Shown here piece by piece: positions 16,733 to 25,105 of a DNA stretch of 64,000 nucleotides; position 1 is the stretch's first letter, and each line of letters opens with the position of its first letter. The notes beneath the pieces were generated by a model that had not been told where the DNA came from, made no database searches, and worked only from the letters and a program-made list of their open reading frames with translations. A program made the translations under genes and the position numbers. The stretch lies in contig CAZTLP010000001.1 of the NCBI GenBank assembly GCA_964614345.1, positions 1 to 64,000 on the forward strand, given 5' to 3'. The stretch is from AEGEAN-183 sp964614345 (lineage in GTDB: Bacteria; Pseudomonadota; Gammaproteobacteria; Magnimaribacterales; Magnimaribacteraceae).

Positions 16733-17251
16733 ATGGTTAAAAATATTAAGGAAATAGAACCCGGAAGGTACAGGGAGACTTTTGGTAGGTATTACGAAGA
16801 GTTTAATATCGGAGATATTTACGAACACAGGCCCGGAAGAACAATTACTCAATCAGATAACACTTGGTTCACTTTACTTACCATGAACCAGCACCCTATT
16901 CATTTTGATGAAGAATTTGGAAAGGGGACAGAGTTTGGTAAAACTCTTGTAAACAGCCCGTTTACTATAGCTTTAATGGTTGGGATGAGTGTAAGTGACG
17001 TTAGTCAAAAGGCTGTTGCTAATTTGGGCTGGACAGACATTGTTTTACCTCACCCTTTGTACGTTGGGGATACTTTATATGCAGAATCTGAAGTCATGGA
17101 GAAAAGAGAGTCAAAATCCAGACCTGATGACGGCATTGTGACAGTCAAGACAACTGGAAAAAATCAAGACGGCACCGTAGTTGCTTCTTATTTAAGGTCA
17201 GCTTTAATCCCCAAAGAAGGAACTGCCGTCGAAGACAAGATAGATTATTAA
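16733..17251 (+). CDS. MaoC-like acyl-CoA hydratase
   Basis: A 172-residue hot-dog-fold protein. The pattern YYEEFNIGDIYEHRPGRTIT, then QHPIHFDEEFG (the hydratase active-site segment with Asp and His), NSPFTIALMVGMS and LPHPLYVGDTLYAESEV matches MaoC dehydratases, especially the mesaconyl-CoA/methylmalyl-CoA hydratase type. It would add or remove water on a CoA thioester. GGAGAAA precedes the ATG. Pairing with the CitE-like gene fits hydration to a malyl-type ester followed by cleavage. The exact substrate is unknown. Confidence 0.82.
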   Translation: MVKNIKEIEPGRYRETFGRYYEEFNIGDIYEHRPGRTITQSDNTWFTLLTMNQHPIHFDEEFGKGTEFGKTLVNSPFTIALMVGMSVSDVSQKAVANLGWTDIVLPHPLYVGDTLYAESEVMEKRESKSRPDDGIVTVKTTGKNQDGTVVASYLRSALIPKEGTAVEDKIDY

Positions 17252-17259
17252 TTTATCGA

Positions 17260-17288
17260 TTGGCCTTAAAATTTATTTTTGTTATAAC
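17260..17288 (+). promoter_or_regulatory. Likely promoter before the carotenoid oxygenase gene
   Basis: TTGGCC (17260-17265), a 17-base spacer and TATAAC (17283-17288) fall in the gap after the MaoC gene, 33 bases before the ATG at 17321. Spacing is ideal for sigma-70, and the boxes are near consensus. Confidence 0.45.
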
Positions 17289-17320
17289 TGGTATCTCATT
17301 AATACGAATTGGGAGAGAAA

Positions 17321-18679
17321 ATGAGTCAGAGTTTATTTGATACTGATGCTGTTGATAAGAATGCATGGCATTTACAGGGAAACTGGGGTCCGGTAGAAAA
17401 AGAATTGGATGTAGCTAGTCTTGAAGTTAAAGGGAAAATTCCCGAAAGTTTAAATGGGCTTTATGTAAGAAATGGAATGAACCCCAGATCAGGTTATAGC
17501 GATCACTGGTTTTTTGGCAATGGAATGCTACACGGATTTAATTTTGATAATGGCGAAGTAAATTATAAAAACAGGTATGTAAAGACACCTTATTATGAAA
17601 AAGATTTAGATATTATGAGTTCTTTTGGCGACTTGAGTGCTTCACCTGCCAATACGCACATTGTTAAGCATGCTGGAAAGCTGTTGGCTCTAGAAGAGGC
17701 TCATTTACCGTGGGAGGTGGATGAAAATTTAGAAACTGTAGGTGTGTATGACTTTGCAGGCAAACTGAATGGTGCCATGACAGCACACCCAAGGGTTTGC
17801 CCCAAAACTGGAGAGCTCTTATTTTTTTCTTACTCGATGATGTCGGAACCTTATTTAACCTATTATCGTGTTGATCCCAAGGGTAAGTTAATTCAGGTAG
17901 AGCCCATAGAATTGCCTAGGGCAGTTATGATGCATGACTGGAATGTAACTGAAAACTTTGTTGTTTTTATGGATCTTCCAATAATTTCAGACATGAACTT
18001 GGCGGTAGAAACAGGATCGCCCTTTGGCTTTAAACCTGAATGCGGAGCAAGGCTAGGTGTTATGCCAAGAAATGGTTCCAACAGCGATGTCAGGTGGTTT
18101 GAAATTGATCCTTGTTATGTATTTCATCCTCTTAACTCTTATGAAGAGGACAATAAAATAATTCTTTATGTTTGTAAGCAAAAAGAAGCCATGGTTGGTG
18201 GTTTTCAAGAGATTTATGGCGGAGACACAACAATAGGCAGGTTGTGGAAGTGGACTATCGATCTTGAGCGAGGAGAAGTTAAAGAGGAGCAAATAGATGA
18301 TTCGCCCTGTGATTTCCCTAGAGTTGATGACAGGAGAACGGGTTTGAAAACGGACTATGGTTATTGCATGACTTTAGATACTAACGCAGATTCTTTAACG
18401 TTAGGAAATCATGTACTTAAATATGATTTAGCAAACGGCAAAAGGGTTACACATGACTTGGGTGAAAATGTAAGGGGAGGAGAACCTGTATTCGTACCAA
18501 AATCTAAAGATTCGGGTGAAGATGATGGGTGGATATTAATGTTGGCATATGAAGAAAGCACTGAGAAATCAAAACTATTAATAATAGATTCCAAAGACTT
18601 TGAATCTCCCCCTGTGGCAGAAATATATACTCCCCAAAGGATACCTTTTGGAGCCCACGGAAGTTGGATGCCAAGATAA
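17321..18679 (+). CDS. Carotenoid oxygenase family protein (RPE65/lignostilbene dioxygenase type)
   Basis: A 452-residue seven-bladed propeller enzyme that uses non-heme Fe(II) to cleave a conjugated double bond. All four iron-binding histidines appear in their usual contexts: His156 (TAHPRVCPKTGEL), His205 (MMHDWNVTENF), His269 (VFHPLNSYEE) and His446 (PFGAHGSWMP). I use the ATG at 17321, with GGGAGAG just upstream, rather than the TTG at 17309. It leads a group with an acyl-CoA synthetase and a nitroreductase. The substrate could be an apocarotenoid or a stilbene-like lignin fragment; sequence alone does not decide. No signal peptide is seen. Confidence 0.88.
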   Translation: MSQSLFDTDAVDKNAWHLQGNWGPVEKELDVASLEVKGKIPESLNGLYVRNGMNPRSGYSDHWFFGNGMLHGFNFDNGEVNYKNRYVKTPYYEKDLDIMSSFGDLSASPANTHIVKHAGKLLALEEAHLPWEVDENLETVGVYDFAGKLNGAMTAHPRVCPKTGELLFFSYSMMSEPYLTYYRVDPKGKLIQVEPIELPRAVMMHDWNVTENFVVFMDLPIISDMNLAVETGSPFGFKPECGARLGVMPRNGSNSDVRWFEIDPCYVFHPLNSYEEDNKIILYVCKQKEAMVGGFQEIYGGDTTIGRLWKWTIDLERGEVKEEQIDDSPCDFPRVDDRRTGLKTDYGYCMTLDTNADSLTLGNHVLKYDLANGKRVTHDLGENVRGGEPVFVPKSKDSGEDDGWILMLAYEESTEKSKLLIIDSKDFESPPVAEIYTPQRIPFGAHGSWMPR

Positions 18680-18699
18680 ATTAATTAAGAGGAATAAAC

Positions 18700-20349
18700 A
18701 TGGAGACACATTTTGCAACTTTGTGGGAAAACATTTCAGATGTAATCCCAGATAGAAAGGCACTAATCTGTGGAAATATAGAAAGAACTTGGAAAGAATA
18801 TGATAACAGGGCCGCTAGATTAGCTACCCTCTTGTCAAAGAACGGTTTAGGAGATGATTCCAAAGTAGGCTTATATCTTCACAATTCTAATGAATACCTA
18901 GAGGCTCAATATTCTGTCTTTAAAATTAAAGGCGTACCAATAAATGTAAATTACAGATACAAGGAAGAGGAACTTGTATATCTTTTAGACAATGCGGATG
19001 CAGAAGCAGTTTTTTATCAAGGCTGTTACGCAAGCCAAATTGAATCAATAAAAGAAAAACTCCCCAAAGTAAAACTTTTCATTCAAGTTGATGATGGGAC
19101 TACTGAACTACCTAAATTTTCGGTGGATTTTGAAGATTCCATATCAGCCAATGATCCCATGGAGAGAGTAGCAAGGTCAGGAGAAAATATTTATATGCTT
19201 TATACGGGCGGTACAACCGGCATGCCCAAAGGAGTTATGTATAAACATCAAGGTTTTGTTAGTGCGATGCTAAAAACAGGAACTGCCTGGGGGTTGCTTC
19301 CTATAGCCCCGGAAGAGTTGGAGAGTACTGCTGGTTTCGATTTGGATGTTGTTCCAGGACTTGTTAAAGACTTAGATGAGTCTAATAGTTTAATAGTTAG
19401 TTTACCTGCCTGTCCTTTAATGCACGGAACCGGTATGTGGCTTGGTGCCCTCATTCCTTTAAGTGTAGGGGGAACGGTGGTTACAATTCCTCAGTTGGGT
19501 TTTGACCCAGATCATTTATTGAAAGAAACTGAGAAGCATAAGGTAAATAATCTAGTAATTGTTGGAGATGCTTTTGCAAAACCGATCAGAGATTCTCTAG
19601 ATAAAGCAAAAGCCGAAGCTAATCCTTACAACATTGATTCTGTAAACATGATGATTTCAAGTGGGGTTATGTGGAGCTCTGAAGTAAAAGAGGGCCTTCT
19701 TGCACACAATGAAATGCTTTTAGTTGATGCAATGGGGTCAACTGAAGGAGGTATGGGTGGTTCTATTGCTTCAAGAGAGAACCCTGCTCCAACGGCTAAA
19801 TTTACTCTAAATCCAGGAGTAATAGTCATTACGGATGAGGGGAAACTTGTAGAACCTGGTTCAGGAGAAATGGGTTTAATTGGAACTAGTGGGCTTGTAC
19901 CGGAGGGTTATTTCAAAGACGCAAAAAAATCTGCTGAAACTTTTAAAGAAGTGGATGGAGTTAGATATAGCTTTCCAGGAGACTATGCATTAATGGAAGC
20001 CGATGGGACCATCACTTTACTTGGAAGAGGTAGCAATTGCATAAACACCGCAGGAGAAAAGGTTTATCCCGAAGAGGTCGAAGAAGCTGTAAAACGCCAT
20101 CCTGATATTTACGATTGTCTGGTGGTGGGTGTGGACGACGATAGGTTTGGCCAAAGAGTAATTGCTTTAGCTTCTTATAGAGAAGGCAATACTGTAGAAG
20201 AGGCAGATTTAATTAATTTCACTCGAGAGCATTTAGCTGGGTATAAACTTCCTAAACAAGTTTTATTTGTTGATGAAGTCATGAGGGCTCCTAACGGTAA
20301 AGCTAATTATAAGTGGGCTAAGCAAAGAGCTGATGAAGAACTTTCATAG
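18700..20349 (+). CDS. Acyl-CoA synthetase (AMP-forming)
   Basis: A 549-residue member of the ANL superfamily that activates a carboxylic acid to its CoA ester through an acyl-adenylate. Motif A5/P-loop is YTGGTTGMPKG (168-178). Further features are MGSTEGG, a GDYALMEADGTITLLGRG hinge, EKVYPEEVEEAV, and the catalytic-lysine region APNGKANYKWA near the C-terminus. The set resembles medium-chain or aromatic acyl-CoA ligases of the FadD3/cyclohexanecarboxylate type. It lies 20 bases after the carotenoid oxygenase with AAGAGGAAT before the ATG. It could activate an acid derived from the cleavage product. Confidence 0.88.
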   Translation: METHFATLWENISDVIPDRKALICGNIERTWKEYDNRAARLATLLSKNGLGDDSKVGLYLHNSNEYLEAQYSVFKIKGVPINVNYRYKEEELVYLLDNADAEAVFYQGCYASQIESIKEKLPKVKLFIQVDDGTTELPKFSVDFEDSISANDPMERVARSGENIYMLYTGGTTGMPKGVMYKHQGFVSAMLKTGTAWGLLPIAPEELESTAGFDLDVVPGLVKDLDESNSLIVSLPACPLMHGTGMWLGALIPLSVGGTVVTIPQLGFDPDHLLKETEKHKVNNLVIVGDAFAKPIRDSLDKAKAEANPYNIDSVNMMISSGVMWSSEVKEGLLAHNEMLLVDAMGSTEGGMGGSIASRENPAPTAKFTLNPGVIVITDEGKLVEPGSGEMGLIGTSGLVPEGYFKDAKKSAETFKEVDGVRYSFPGDYALMEADGTITLLGRGSNCINTAGEKVYPEEVEEAVKRHPDIYDCLVVGVDDDRFGQRVIALASYREGNTVEEADLINFTREHLAGYKLPKQVLFVDEVMRAPNGKANYKWAKQRADEELS

Positions 20350-20355
20350 TTATTG

Positions 20356-21015
20356 ATGAAAGTTTCTGATGCTGTATCTCAAAGAAAGTCAGTTAGGGCC
20401 TTCTTAGACACTCCCGTAGACAATAAATTAATTCAAACTCTGCTTGAAAAGTCTGCTAGAGCAGCATCCGGAGGCAACCTACAACCCTGGAGAATATTTG
20501 TAATTAACAATGACACGATGAAAAGCTTTTTAAAGCACCTTTCTGAGTGGACTGAACCCGAAACACCTGCCTATGATATTTACCCTAAAGATTTAACAGA
20601 GCCTTATAAATCTTCAAGGCTTAAGGTTGCAGTAGATATGTATGGGCTCTTGGGTATAGGAAAAGAAGATAAAGAAGCTCGAGTTAAACAAATGTTAAAA
20701 AACTTTGAATTTTTTGGAGCTCCCGCCGGATTTTTTTGTTTTGTTGATAAGCAAATGGGACCTCCACAATGGTCAGACCTAGGGATGTTTCTTCAAACCT
20801 TTATGCTTTTGGCCAAAGAAGAAGGCTTGGATACATGTCCTCAAGAGGCATGGTCAGCTAGGCCTGACAGTGTTTCTAGTTTTGTGGGAGCAGGGGAAGA
20901 GTTAATGCTTTTTTGTGGTATGGCCATAGGTTACATCGACGACACAGATCCAGTAAATAACCTAGTTACTGAAAGAGAACCTTTCGATGTTTGGGCTAAG
21001 TTTATAGAAAAATAA
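20356..21015 (+). CDS. Nitroreductase family protein
   Basis: A 219-residue FMN-dependent oxidoreductase with the family start SDAVSQRKSVRAFLDTPVD, the ASGGNLQPWRIFVI FMN segment and a C-terminal GMAIGYIDDTDPVN. Such enzymes reduce nitro groups, quinones or enones with NAD(P)H. Many environmental members act on unknown physiological substrates. I use the ATG at 20356; the TTG three bases earlier is less likely. It follows the acyl-CoA synthetase after 6 bases and converges with the DUF1330 gene at a 4-base gap, so it ends the rightward operon. Confidence 0.85.
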   Translation: MKVSDAVSQRKSVRAFLDTPVDNKLIQTLLEKSARAASGGNLQPWRIFVINNDTMKSFLKHLSEWTEPETPAYDIYPKDLTEPYKSSRLKVAVDMYGLLGIGKEDKEARVKQMLKNFEFFGAPAGFFCFVDKQMGPPQWSDLGMFLQTFMLLAKEEGLDTCPQEAWSARPDSVSSFVGAGEELMLFCGMAIGYIDDTDPVNNLVTEREPFDVWAKFIEK

Positions 21016-21019
21016 TTCG

Positions 21020-21436
21020 TTAAATATCTAAGGGAGAATTTGTCTCTATATTAAGTTGGCCTTCAAGACCTGCTACTCGATGCTGAGCGCTTTTAATGTA
21101 TTCAGGGTCCGATATCATATCTAGCATAGCTTTTCTGTTTGGATATGTAGCAATTGCAACCTGATCCCAAAGATCTTCAACCTCTCCCAACATTAGGCGT
21201 GATACCTTTCCGCTAAAGATAGGTTGTCCACCAACTTTTTCTAGGTGTTTTCTTACTTCCTTCCCGTATATGGCATAAGCTTCTTCACCCGTTAGATCAG
21301 TTTCTCTTTTATCAGGGTATTCCGCTTTATCTTTAAACTTAAGAAGGTTGACCATAAAAATTGGTTCATCTTTATCCTTTTCTAGAAACCCTGCCATCTG
21401 TTCATCATTAGGCATAACCGCATTCTTAACTTCCAT
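21020..21436 (-). CDS. DUF1330 protein
   Basis: A 138-residue protein with the alpha/beta dimeric-barrel pattern of DUF1330. It has EPIFMVNLLKFKDKA, a Tyr-rich YAIYGKEVRKHLEKVGGQPIFSG segment, and WDQVAIATYPNRKAMLDMISDPEY. Related proteins bind small organic molecules, but no enzymatic role is established. It lies 20 bases downstream of the amidohydrolase on the same strand and so probably shares its transcript. Confidence 0.8.
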   Translation of the reverse strand: MEVKNAVMPNDEQMAGFLEKDKDEPIFMVNLLKFKDKAEYPDKRETDLTGEEAYAIYGKEVRKHLEKVGGQPIFSGKVSRLMLGEVEDLWDQVAIATYPNRKAMLDMISDPEYIKSAQHRVAGLEGQLNIETNSPLDI

Positions 21437-21456
21437 GACTACTCTCCTTTATTTAG

Positions 21457-23121
21457 TTAAGCACTGTGTCTTAATACTTCTCCATTAGCTGCCCCAGTTA
21501 GCTCTCCATCCATAAAATTAATTTTTCCATTTACCACAGTTGCTTTATAACCCTTTGATCCTTGGACATACCTTGGAGCTCCACCAGGAAAGTCATGAAC
21601 GATTTCCGGCTGAAGTTCAGCTACAGAACCAGCATCAAATACATTAACATCTGCTTTCTTGCCAACTTCAAGAGTTCCTCGATCTTTAAGACCTATAATC
21701 CTTGCTGGTGCTGAGGTAATCCTTCGGATTCCTTCTTCTAGGCTATAAAGACCGGTCTTTCTAACCCAGTGTGAAAGTACAAAAGTTGCCCAACCGGCAT
21801 CACAAATTTGAGACACATGAGCTCCTGCATCTCCCAGTCCTGGGAAAATTCTGTCACTTAAGAACATCTCACCAGCAGCCTCTAAATTTTGATTAAACAT
21901 CCTGTAATTAAATAAGCTTTTTCCATCAGACTCATCAGATAAGTCTAGAAATAACTCTGAAGGATGAATGCCTCTCTCTTTAGACATTGCGTCAACACAC
22001 TTTTCAGTTCCCGCTGCATAATCTGGGGTTTCTTCATCTCCTAACCAAAAAACTAAGTGATAAGGCAGATGTTCTTTACTAGCCGAAGCTTCTTCAATCA
22101 GTTTTTTTCGTGTTTCTGTATCTCTAATTGCTGCAAGCCTACCCTTTAGATCCTTGGTTCGAAGATGGTCCCAGGTTTCTCCTGCAAAAGGTAATCCAGA
22201 TTGTAGCCCAAACATAAAACCAGAGGATCTGGGTTGTGAAATGGCAGTAATATCGCCACCTTCACTACAAAGCTCTTTAAGAAGGCCGCGCACCCTTTTC
22301 CCTGATTCTAGATCAGGACCTGTCCCCATACTGAAGAGTATTCGGTCTCTTGTTGTACTAGCAAGATCCTTGAGCAATTTAACTGAGAATTCGGGCTGAC
22401 CGCCAAAATCTAATACATTCTGCATCAGGCCTCTTTTCTCACCTACAACTTTAGCTATTTCTAATAGCTCTTTAGCTTCTGCATATGTTCCTGGAATAGA
22501 TCTACCGTCAGGACCCACATGAGGAGGGTATCTGTTTGTCGAAAACCCAACAGCTCCTCCATCCATTGATTCTCCAACTATCTCTGCCATCTGTTTGATT
22601 TCTTCATCTGTCGCAAGTTCTTCAACAGACCTTTCTCCCATTACGTAATACCTGACCGCAGTATGTCCCACCATTCCAGCTACATTTATTCCGAGATCAA
22701 ACTTTTCTATTGAATCTAGGTATCCTCCATAATCTTCCCAGTCCCAAGGAAGACCTCCAAGTATGGCTTCTTTAGGTATGTCTTCTACTGTTTGCATCAT
22801 ATGCGCTATGAGCTCTCTATCTTCTGGTTTACAGGGGGCGAAGGTTACTCCGCAGTTACCCATAAGAACCGAAGTGACACCGTGATGACTAACTGGTCTT
22901 AGTTCGTGGTCCCAACCGATTTGAGCGTCTAGATGGGTATGAATATCTACGAATCCGGGAGTGACTGTCTGACCTTCTGCATCTATTTCATGCTCGGCCT
23001 GCCCATCTATTTTTCCAATTTCAGCAATAATTCCATCTTTTATCGCTACATCGGCGTATTTAGCATCAGAACCAGTTCCGTCTACAACCTGACCGCCTTT
23101 GATTAAAATGTCATGAGTCAT
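21457..23121 (-). CDS. Amidohydrolase family protein (N-acyl-D-amino-acid deacylase-like)
   Basis: A 554-residue metal-dependent hydrolase of the amidohydrolase-3/D-aminoacylase type. It shows ILIKGGQVVDGTG at the N-terminus, the metal site GFVDIHTHLDAQ, VLMGNCGVTFAP, GHTAVR, and GLGDAGAHVSQICDAG with the catalytic Asp. Close relatives are annotated as D-aminoacylases but many have unknown amide substrates. It begins a leftward unit with DUF1330, convergent to the carotenoid oxygenase group. Whether it serves the same pathway is uncertain. GGGAGAGA precedes the ATG. Confidence 0.85.
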   Translation of the reverse strand: MTHDILIKGGQVVDGTGSDAKYADVAIKDGIIAEIGKIDGQAEHEIDAEGQTVTPGFVDIHTHLDAQIGWDHELRPVSHHGVTSVLMGNCGVTFAPCKPEDRELIAHMMQTVEDIPKEAILGGLPWDWEDYGGYLDSIEKFDLGINVAGMVGHTAVRYYVMGERSVEELATDEEIKQMAEIVGESMDGGAVGFSTNRYPPHVGPDGRSIPGTYAEAKELLEIAKVVGEKRGLMQNVLDFGGQPEFSVKLLKDLASTTRDRILFSMGTGPDLESGKRVRGLLKELCSEGGDITAISQPRSSGFMFGLQSGLPFAGETWDHLRTKDLKGRLAAIRDTETRKKLIEEASASKEHLPYHLVFWLGDEETPDYAAGTEKCVDAMSKERGIHPSELFLDLSDESDGKSLFNYRMFNQNLEAAGEMFLSDRIFPGLGDAGAHVSQICDAGWATFVLSHWVRKTGLYSLEEGIRRITSAPARIIGLKDRGTLEVGKKADVNVFDAGSVAELQPEIVHDFPGGAPRYVQGSKGYKATVVNGKINFMDGELTGAANGEVLRHSA

Positions 23122-23207
23122 CTATCTCTCCCTCTAATAATTAAGCACTTTCATAATAAATAAAGTAAAAAAACTGTCAAATACTAAGAACTAAAGCGAA
23201 AGACTAA

Positions 23208-23774
23208 CTATTTAATCTTTTTTACTCTAAATCTCCCCTTAGAATTCTCAAGAAAGAAAGATCGCATATCCCCAGGCACAATACGAATTGTCTCTCCTTT
23301 TTTTAATCTTGCTCTTTTCCCTGAATCAGTGAGCTGCCAAGTTTCTCCATTGTCTAGCTTAAATTTAAATTTGTAATTTATAAATTTCACAGAATCAATA
23401 GTCGCCGAGAAAGGTTGAGATTTACTCTCATTTTTTTGTTTTTGAACATCTCTCTGCCTACTTATCCTTTTAACTATTCTTTCAAGAGAGAGTATTCTTT
23501 CTTTTTGTTCCTCTATTATTGTTTCTGAAGATTTTGAGACTTTCTCTTCAGTTATAACTTCTTTTTTAGCAGGCAAAACCTTTTCTACTTCTTGCTTCGC
23601 TTCTACCTCTGGGCTCTCACTTGGGCCCTTAACTAGATCATCAAAGCAAGCCAGCCTTTTCATGGGGTCATTTATCAGACTGCACTTTTTAATATCTTCA
23701 ATTTCTTGAGCATTTAGAGAAAGCGCTAGAAAAGGTAGCAAAACTAATATTGTTGATTTCACCAGTTTCTTCAT
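23208..23774 (-). CDS. Exported protein with coiled-coil segment, unknown function
   Basis: A 188-residue protein that I cannot assign to a known function. It has a signal peptide (about 1-22, LNA-QEI), then KKCSLINDPMKRLACFDDL, a short motif with two cysteines and R-L-x-C-F-D that occurs in several periplasmic families including type VI secretion-associated ones. A Glu/Lys-rich probable coiled coil covers residues 60-110. The C-terminal beta-rich segment has KFKLDNGETWQL and ends in a basic RFRVKKIK. No type VI genes are nearby, so that role is unlikely. It lies between the amidohydrolase and the tRNA-Arg gene. Confidence 0.65.
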   Translation of the reverse strand: MKKLVKSTILVLLPFLALSLNAQEIEDIKKCSLINDPMKRLACFDDLVKGPSESPEVEAKQEVEKVLPAKKEVITEEKVSKSSETIIEEQKERILSLERIVKRISRQRDVQKQKNESKSQPFSATIDSVKFINYKFKFKLDNGETWQLTDSGKRARLKKGETIRIVPGDMRSFFLENSKGRFRVKKIK

Positions 23775-23819
23775 TTAGTCATTAAAGCAGATATTTCAAT
23801 TATTCTAAATAGACAGAAT

Positions 23820-23896
23820 TGGTGGGCTAGGCAGGACTTGAACCTGCAACCTTCTGCTCCGGAGGCAAACGTTCTATCCAGTTGAACTACTAGCCC
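23820..23896 (-). tRNA. tRNA-Arg, anticodon CCG
   Basis: The minus strand reads GGGCTAG at the 5' end pairing with CTAGCCC, then discriminator A and an encoded CCA (plus-strand 23820-23822). The T arm is GCAGG-TTCAAGT-CCTGC. The anticodon stem TTTGC/GCAGA encloses the loop CTCCGGA with anticodon CCG, reading the Arg codon CGG. Length is 77 bases. Confidence 0.95.
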
Positions 23897-23952
23897 GTGG
23901 GTCGATTATAAATTGATTTAAAGATCACTGTCTCATTGTGCTTTTCTTCCTA

Positions 23953-23958
23953 TATAAT
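23953..23958 (+). promoter_or_regulatory. Likely -10 box of cytochrome c5 gene
   Basis: TATAAT lies 32 bases before the c5 ATG at 23991, in the gap after the divergent tRNA-Arg gene. No strong -35 box is seen at 16-18 bases spacing. Confidence 0.45.
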
Positions 23959-23990
23959 GGCCGCGCTTTTAACAGCTAACTTAAAATTCT

Positions 23991-24407
23991 ATGAAAAAAA
24001 CTGTTTTTTTTATTTCATTGTCACTTGCTTTAGCAGCACTGGGATTAGGAGCTTCGGAAGCAAAAAAAGCCATAGAAAAAAGAATAGCACCAGTAGGCCA
24101 AGTTTGTGTAGAAGGTCAAGATTGCGCACAAGAAGTTGATCTTGTTGTTTCCTCTTCAAATGAAATGAGAAGTGGTAAAGAAGTTTATGACGCAGCATGT
24201 ACAACGTGTCACGCAATAGCATTGGCAGGTGCACCTAAGTTTGGAGACAGGGTTAGTTGGGGTGAACGTGCGAACGAAGATTTAGATCATTTAGTAGAAA
24301 CGGTAACTAATGGTTTAGGAGGGATGCCGCCCATGGGTATGTGTATGGACTGTTCACAGGAAGAGTTAACTGATGCCGTACAGTATATGCTAGACGCACT
24401 AGACTAA
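23991..24407 (+). CDS. Cytochrome c5 family protein
   Basis: A 138-residue periplasmic monoheme cytochrome. It has a signal peptide (about 1-22), a spacer, and then the heme site CTTCH with the preceding GKEVYDAA helix. The axial Met lies in MPPMGMC, and a second C-x-x-C pair (CMDC) typical of cytochrome c5 sits before the last helix (EELTDAVQYMLDAL). Cytochrome c5 carries electrons to terminal oxidases. Its 3' end overlaps the convergent yigB gene by 4 bases. Confidence 0.88.
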   Translation: MKKTVFFISLSLALAALGLGASEAKKAIEKRIAPVGQVCVEGQDCAQEVDLVVSSSNEMRSGKEVYDAACTTCHAIALAGAPKFGDRVSWGERANEDLDHLVETVTNGLGGMPPMGMCMDCSQEELTDAVQYMLDALD

Positions 24408-25105
24408 AAGCTTTCTACAGTTCTTTCTAGCTCAGACCAAGAATTCACTTCTTTAAAGTTGGGTTTTTCATCAAGAGGCCAATCCAGCTCTTTTTCATTA
24501 AACCAAATAGATTTCATTCCAAAATTGCTACTCCCCTCTACATCATTTACAGGGTGATCTCCGACATGACAGATTTCTTCAGCTCTAAAACCAGACTGCC
24601 TTAAAGCTTCTTCAAAGATTTCTGGTTCAGGCTTACCTGCATCTATATCGCTTGCAGATATATTGAAGTCAAAGTAGTGATCGATCCCAATTTTCTTTGT
24701 ATCCGCATTTCCATTTGTTATTACCCCTAGAACGTATTTTTGTTTTAAAGATTCAAGGACTTCTTCAACGCCTTCATAAAGGGTTACATCATTCCTGCCA
24801 GCATAAAAAATTTTAAAAGACTCCCTAGCCATCATTTCCGACTCTTCTTTTGTGTAGCCCGATCTGACAGCTAACTCTACTAACGTTAATTCTCTAAGTT
24901 TAGACAGCTGATAGACCAACTTGCTTTCTTGAGAAATTAGACTGTCTCTGATTTCTTTTACCTCGTCACTCTTTAGAAGATTCTCAACGCCAGGATAATT
25001 TTCAATTAACCATTTATTGGTATCTTTTTCAGCCTTAAGAATTACAGGCAATAAGGGCCACAAAGTGTCATCTAAATCAAACGTGATAGCTTTAATGCTG
25101 CTCAT
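24404..25105 (-). CDS. yigB: HAD-family hydrolase, YigB-like
   Basis: A 233-residue haloacid-dehalogenase-fold phosphatase. Motif I is FDLDDTLWPL with both Asp, motif II is VITNGN, and motif IV is VGDHPVNDV. E. coli YigB acts on flavin precursors and sugar phosphates. Placement directly after xerC (adjacent, no gap) and in the dapF-DUF484-xerC-yigB order supports this name. A cap domain lies between motifs I and II. Confidence 0.88.
   Translation of the reverse strand: MSSIKAITFDLDDTLWPLLPVILKAEKDTNKWLIENYPGVENLLKSDEVKEIRDSLISQESKLVYQLSKLRELTLVELAVRSGYTKEESEMMARESFKIFYAGRNDVTLYEGVEEVLESLKQKYVLGVITNGNADTKKIGIDHYFDFNISASDIDAGKPEPEIFEEALRQSGFRAEEICHVGDHPVNDVEGSSNFGMKSIWFNEKELDWPLDEKPNFKEVNSWSELERTVESF

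Noticed and set aside
23208..23774. Type VI secretion accessory protein
   Set aside because: Only a short cysteine motif is shared, and no other type VI genes occur nearby.
23936..24234. Alternative frames over the cytochrome c5 gene on both strands
   Set aside because: They are shadows of the cytochrome c5 reading frame, which has a signal and a heme motif.
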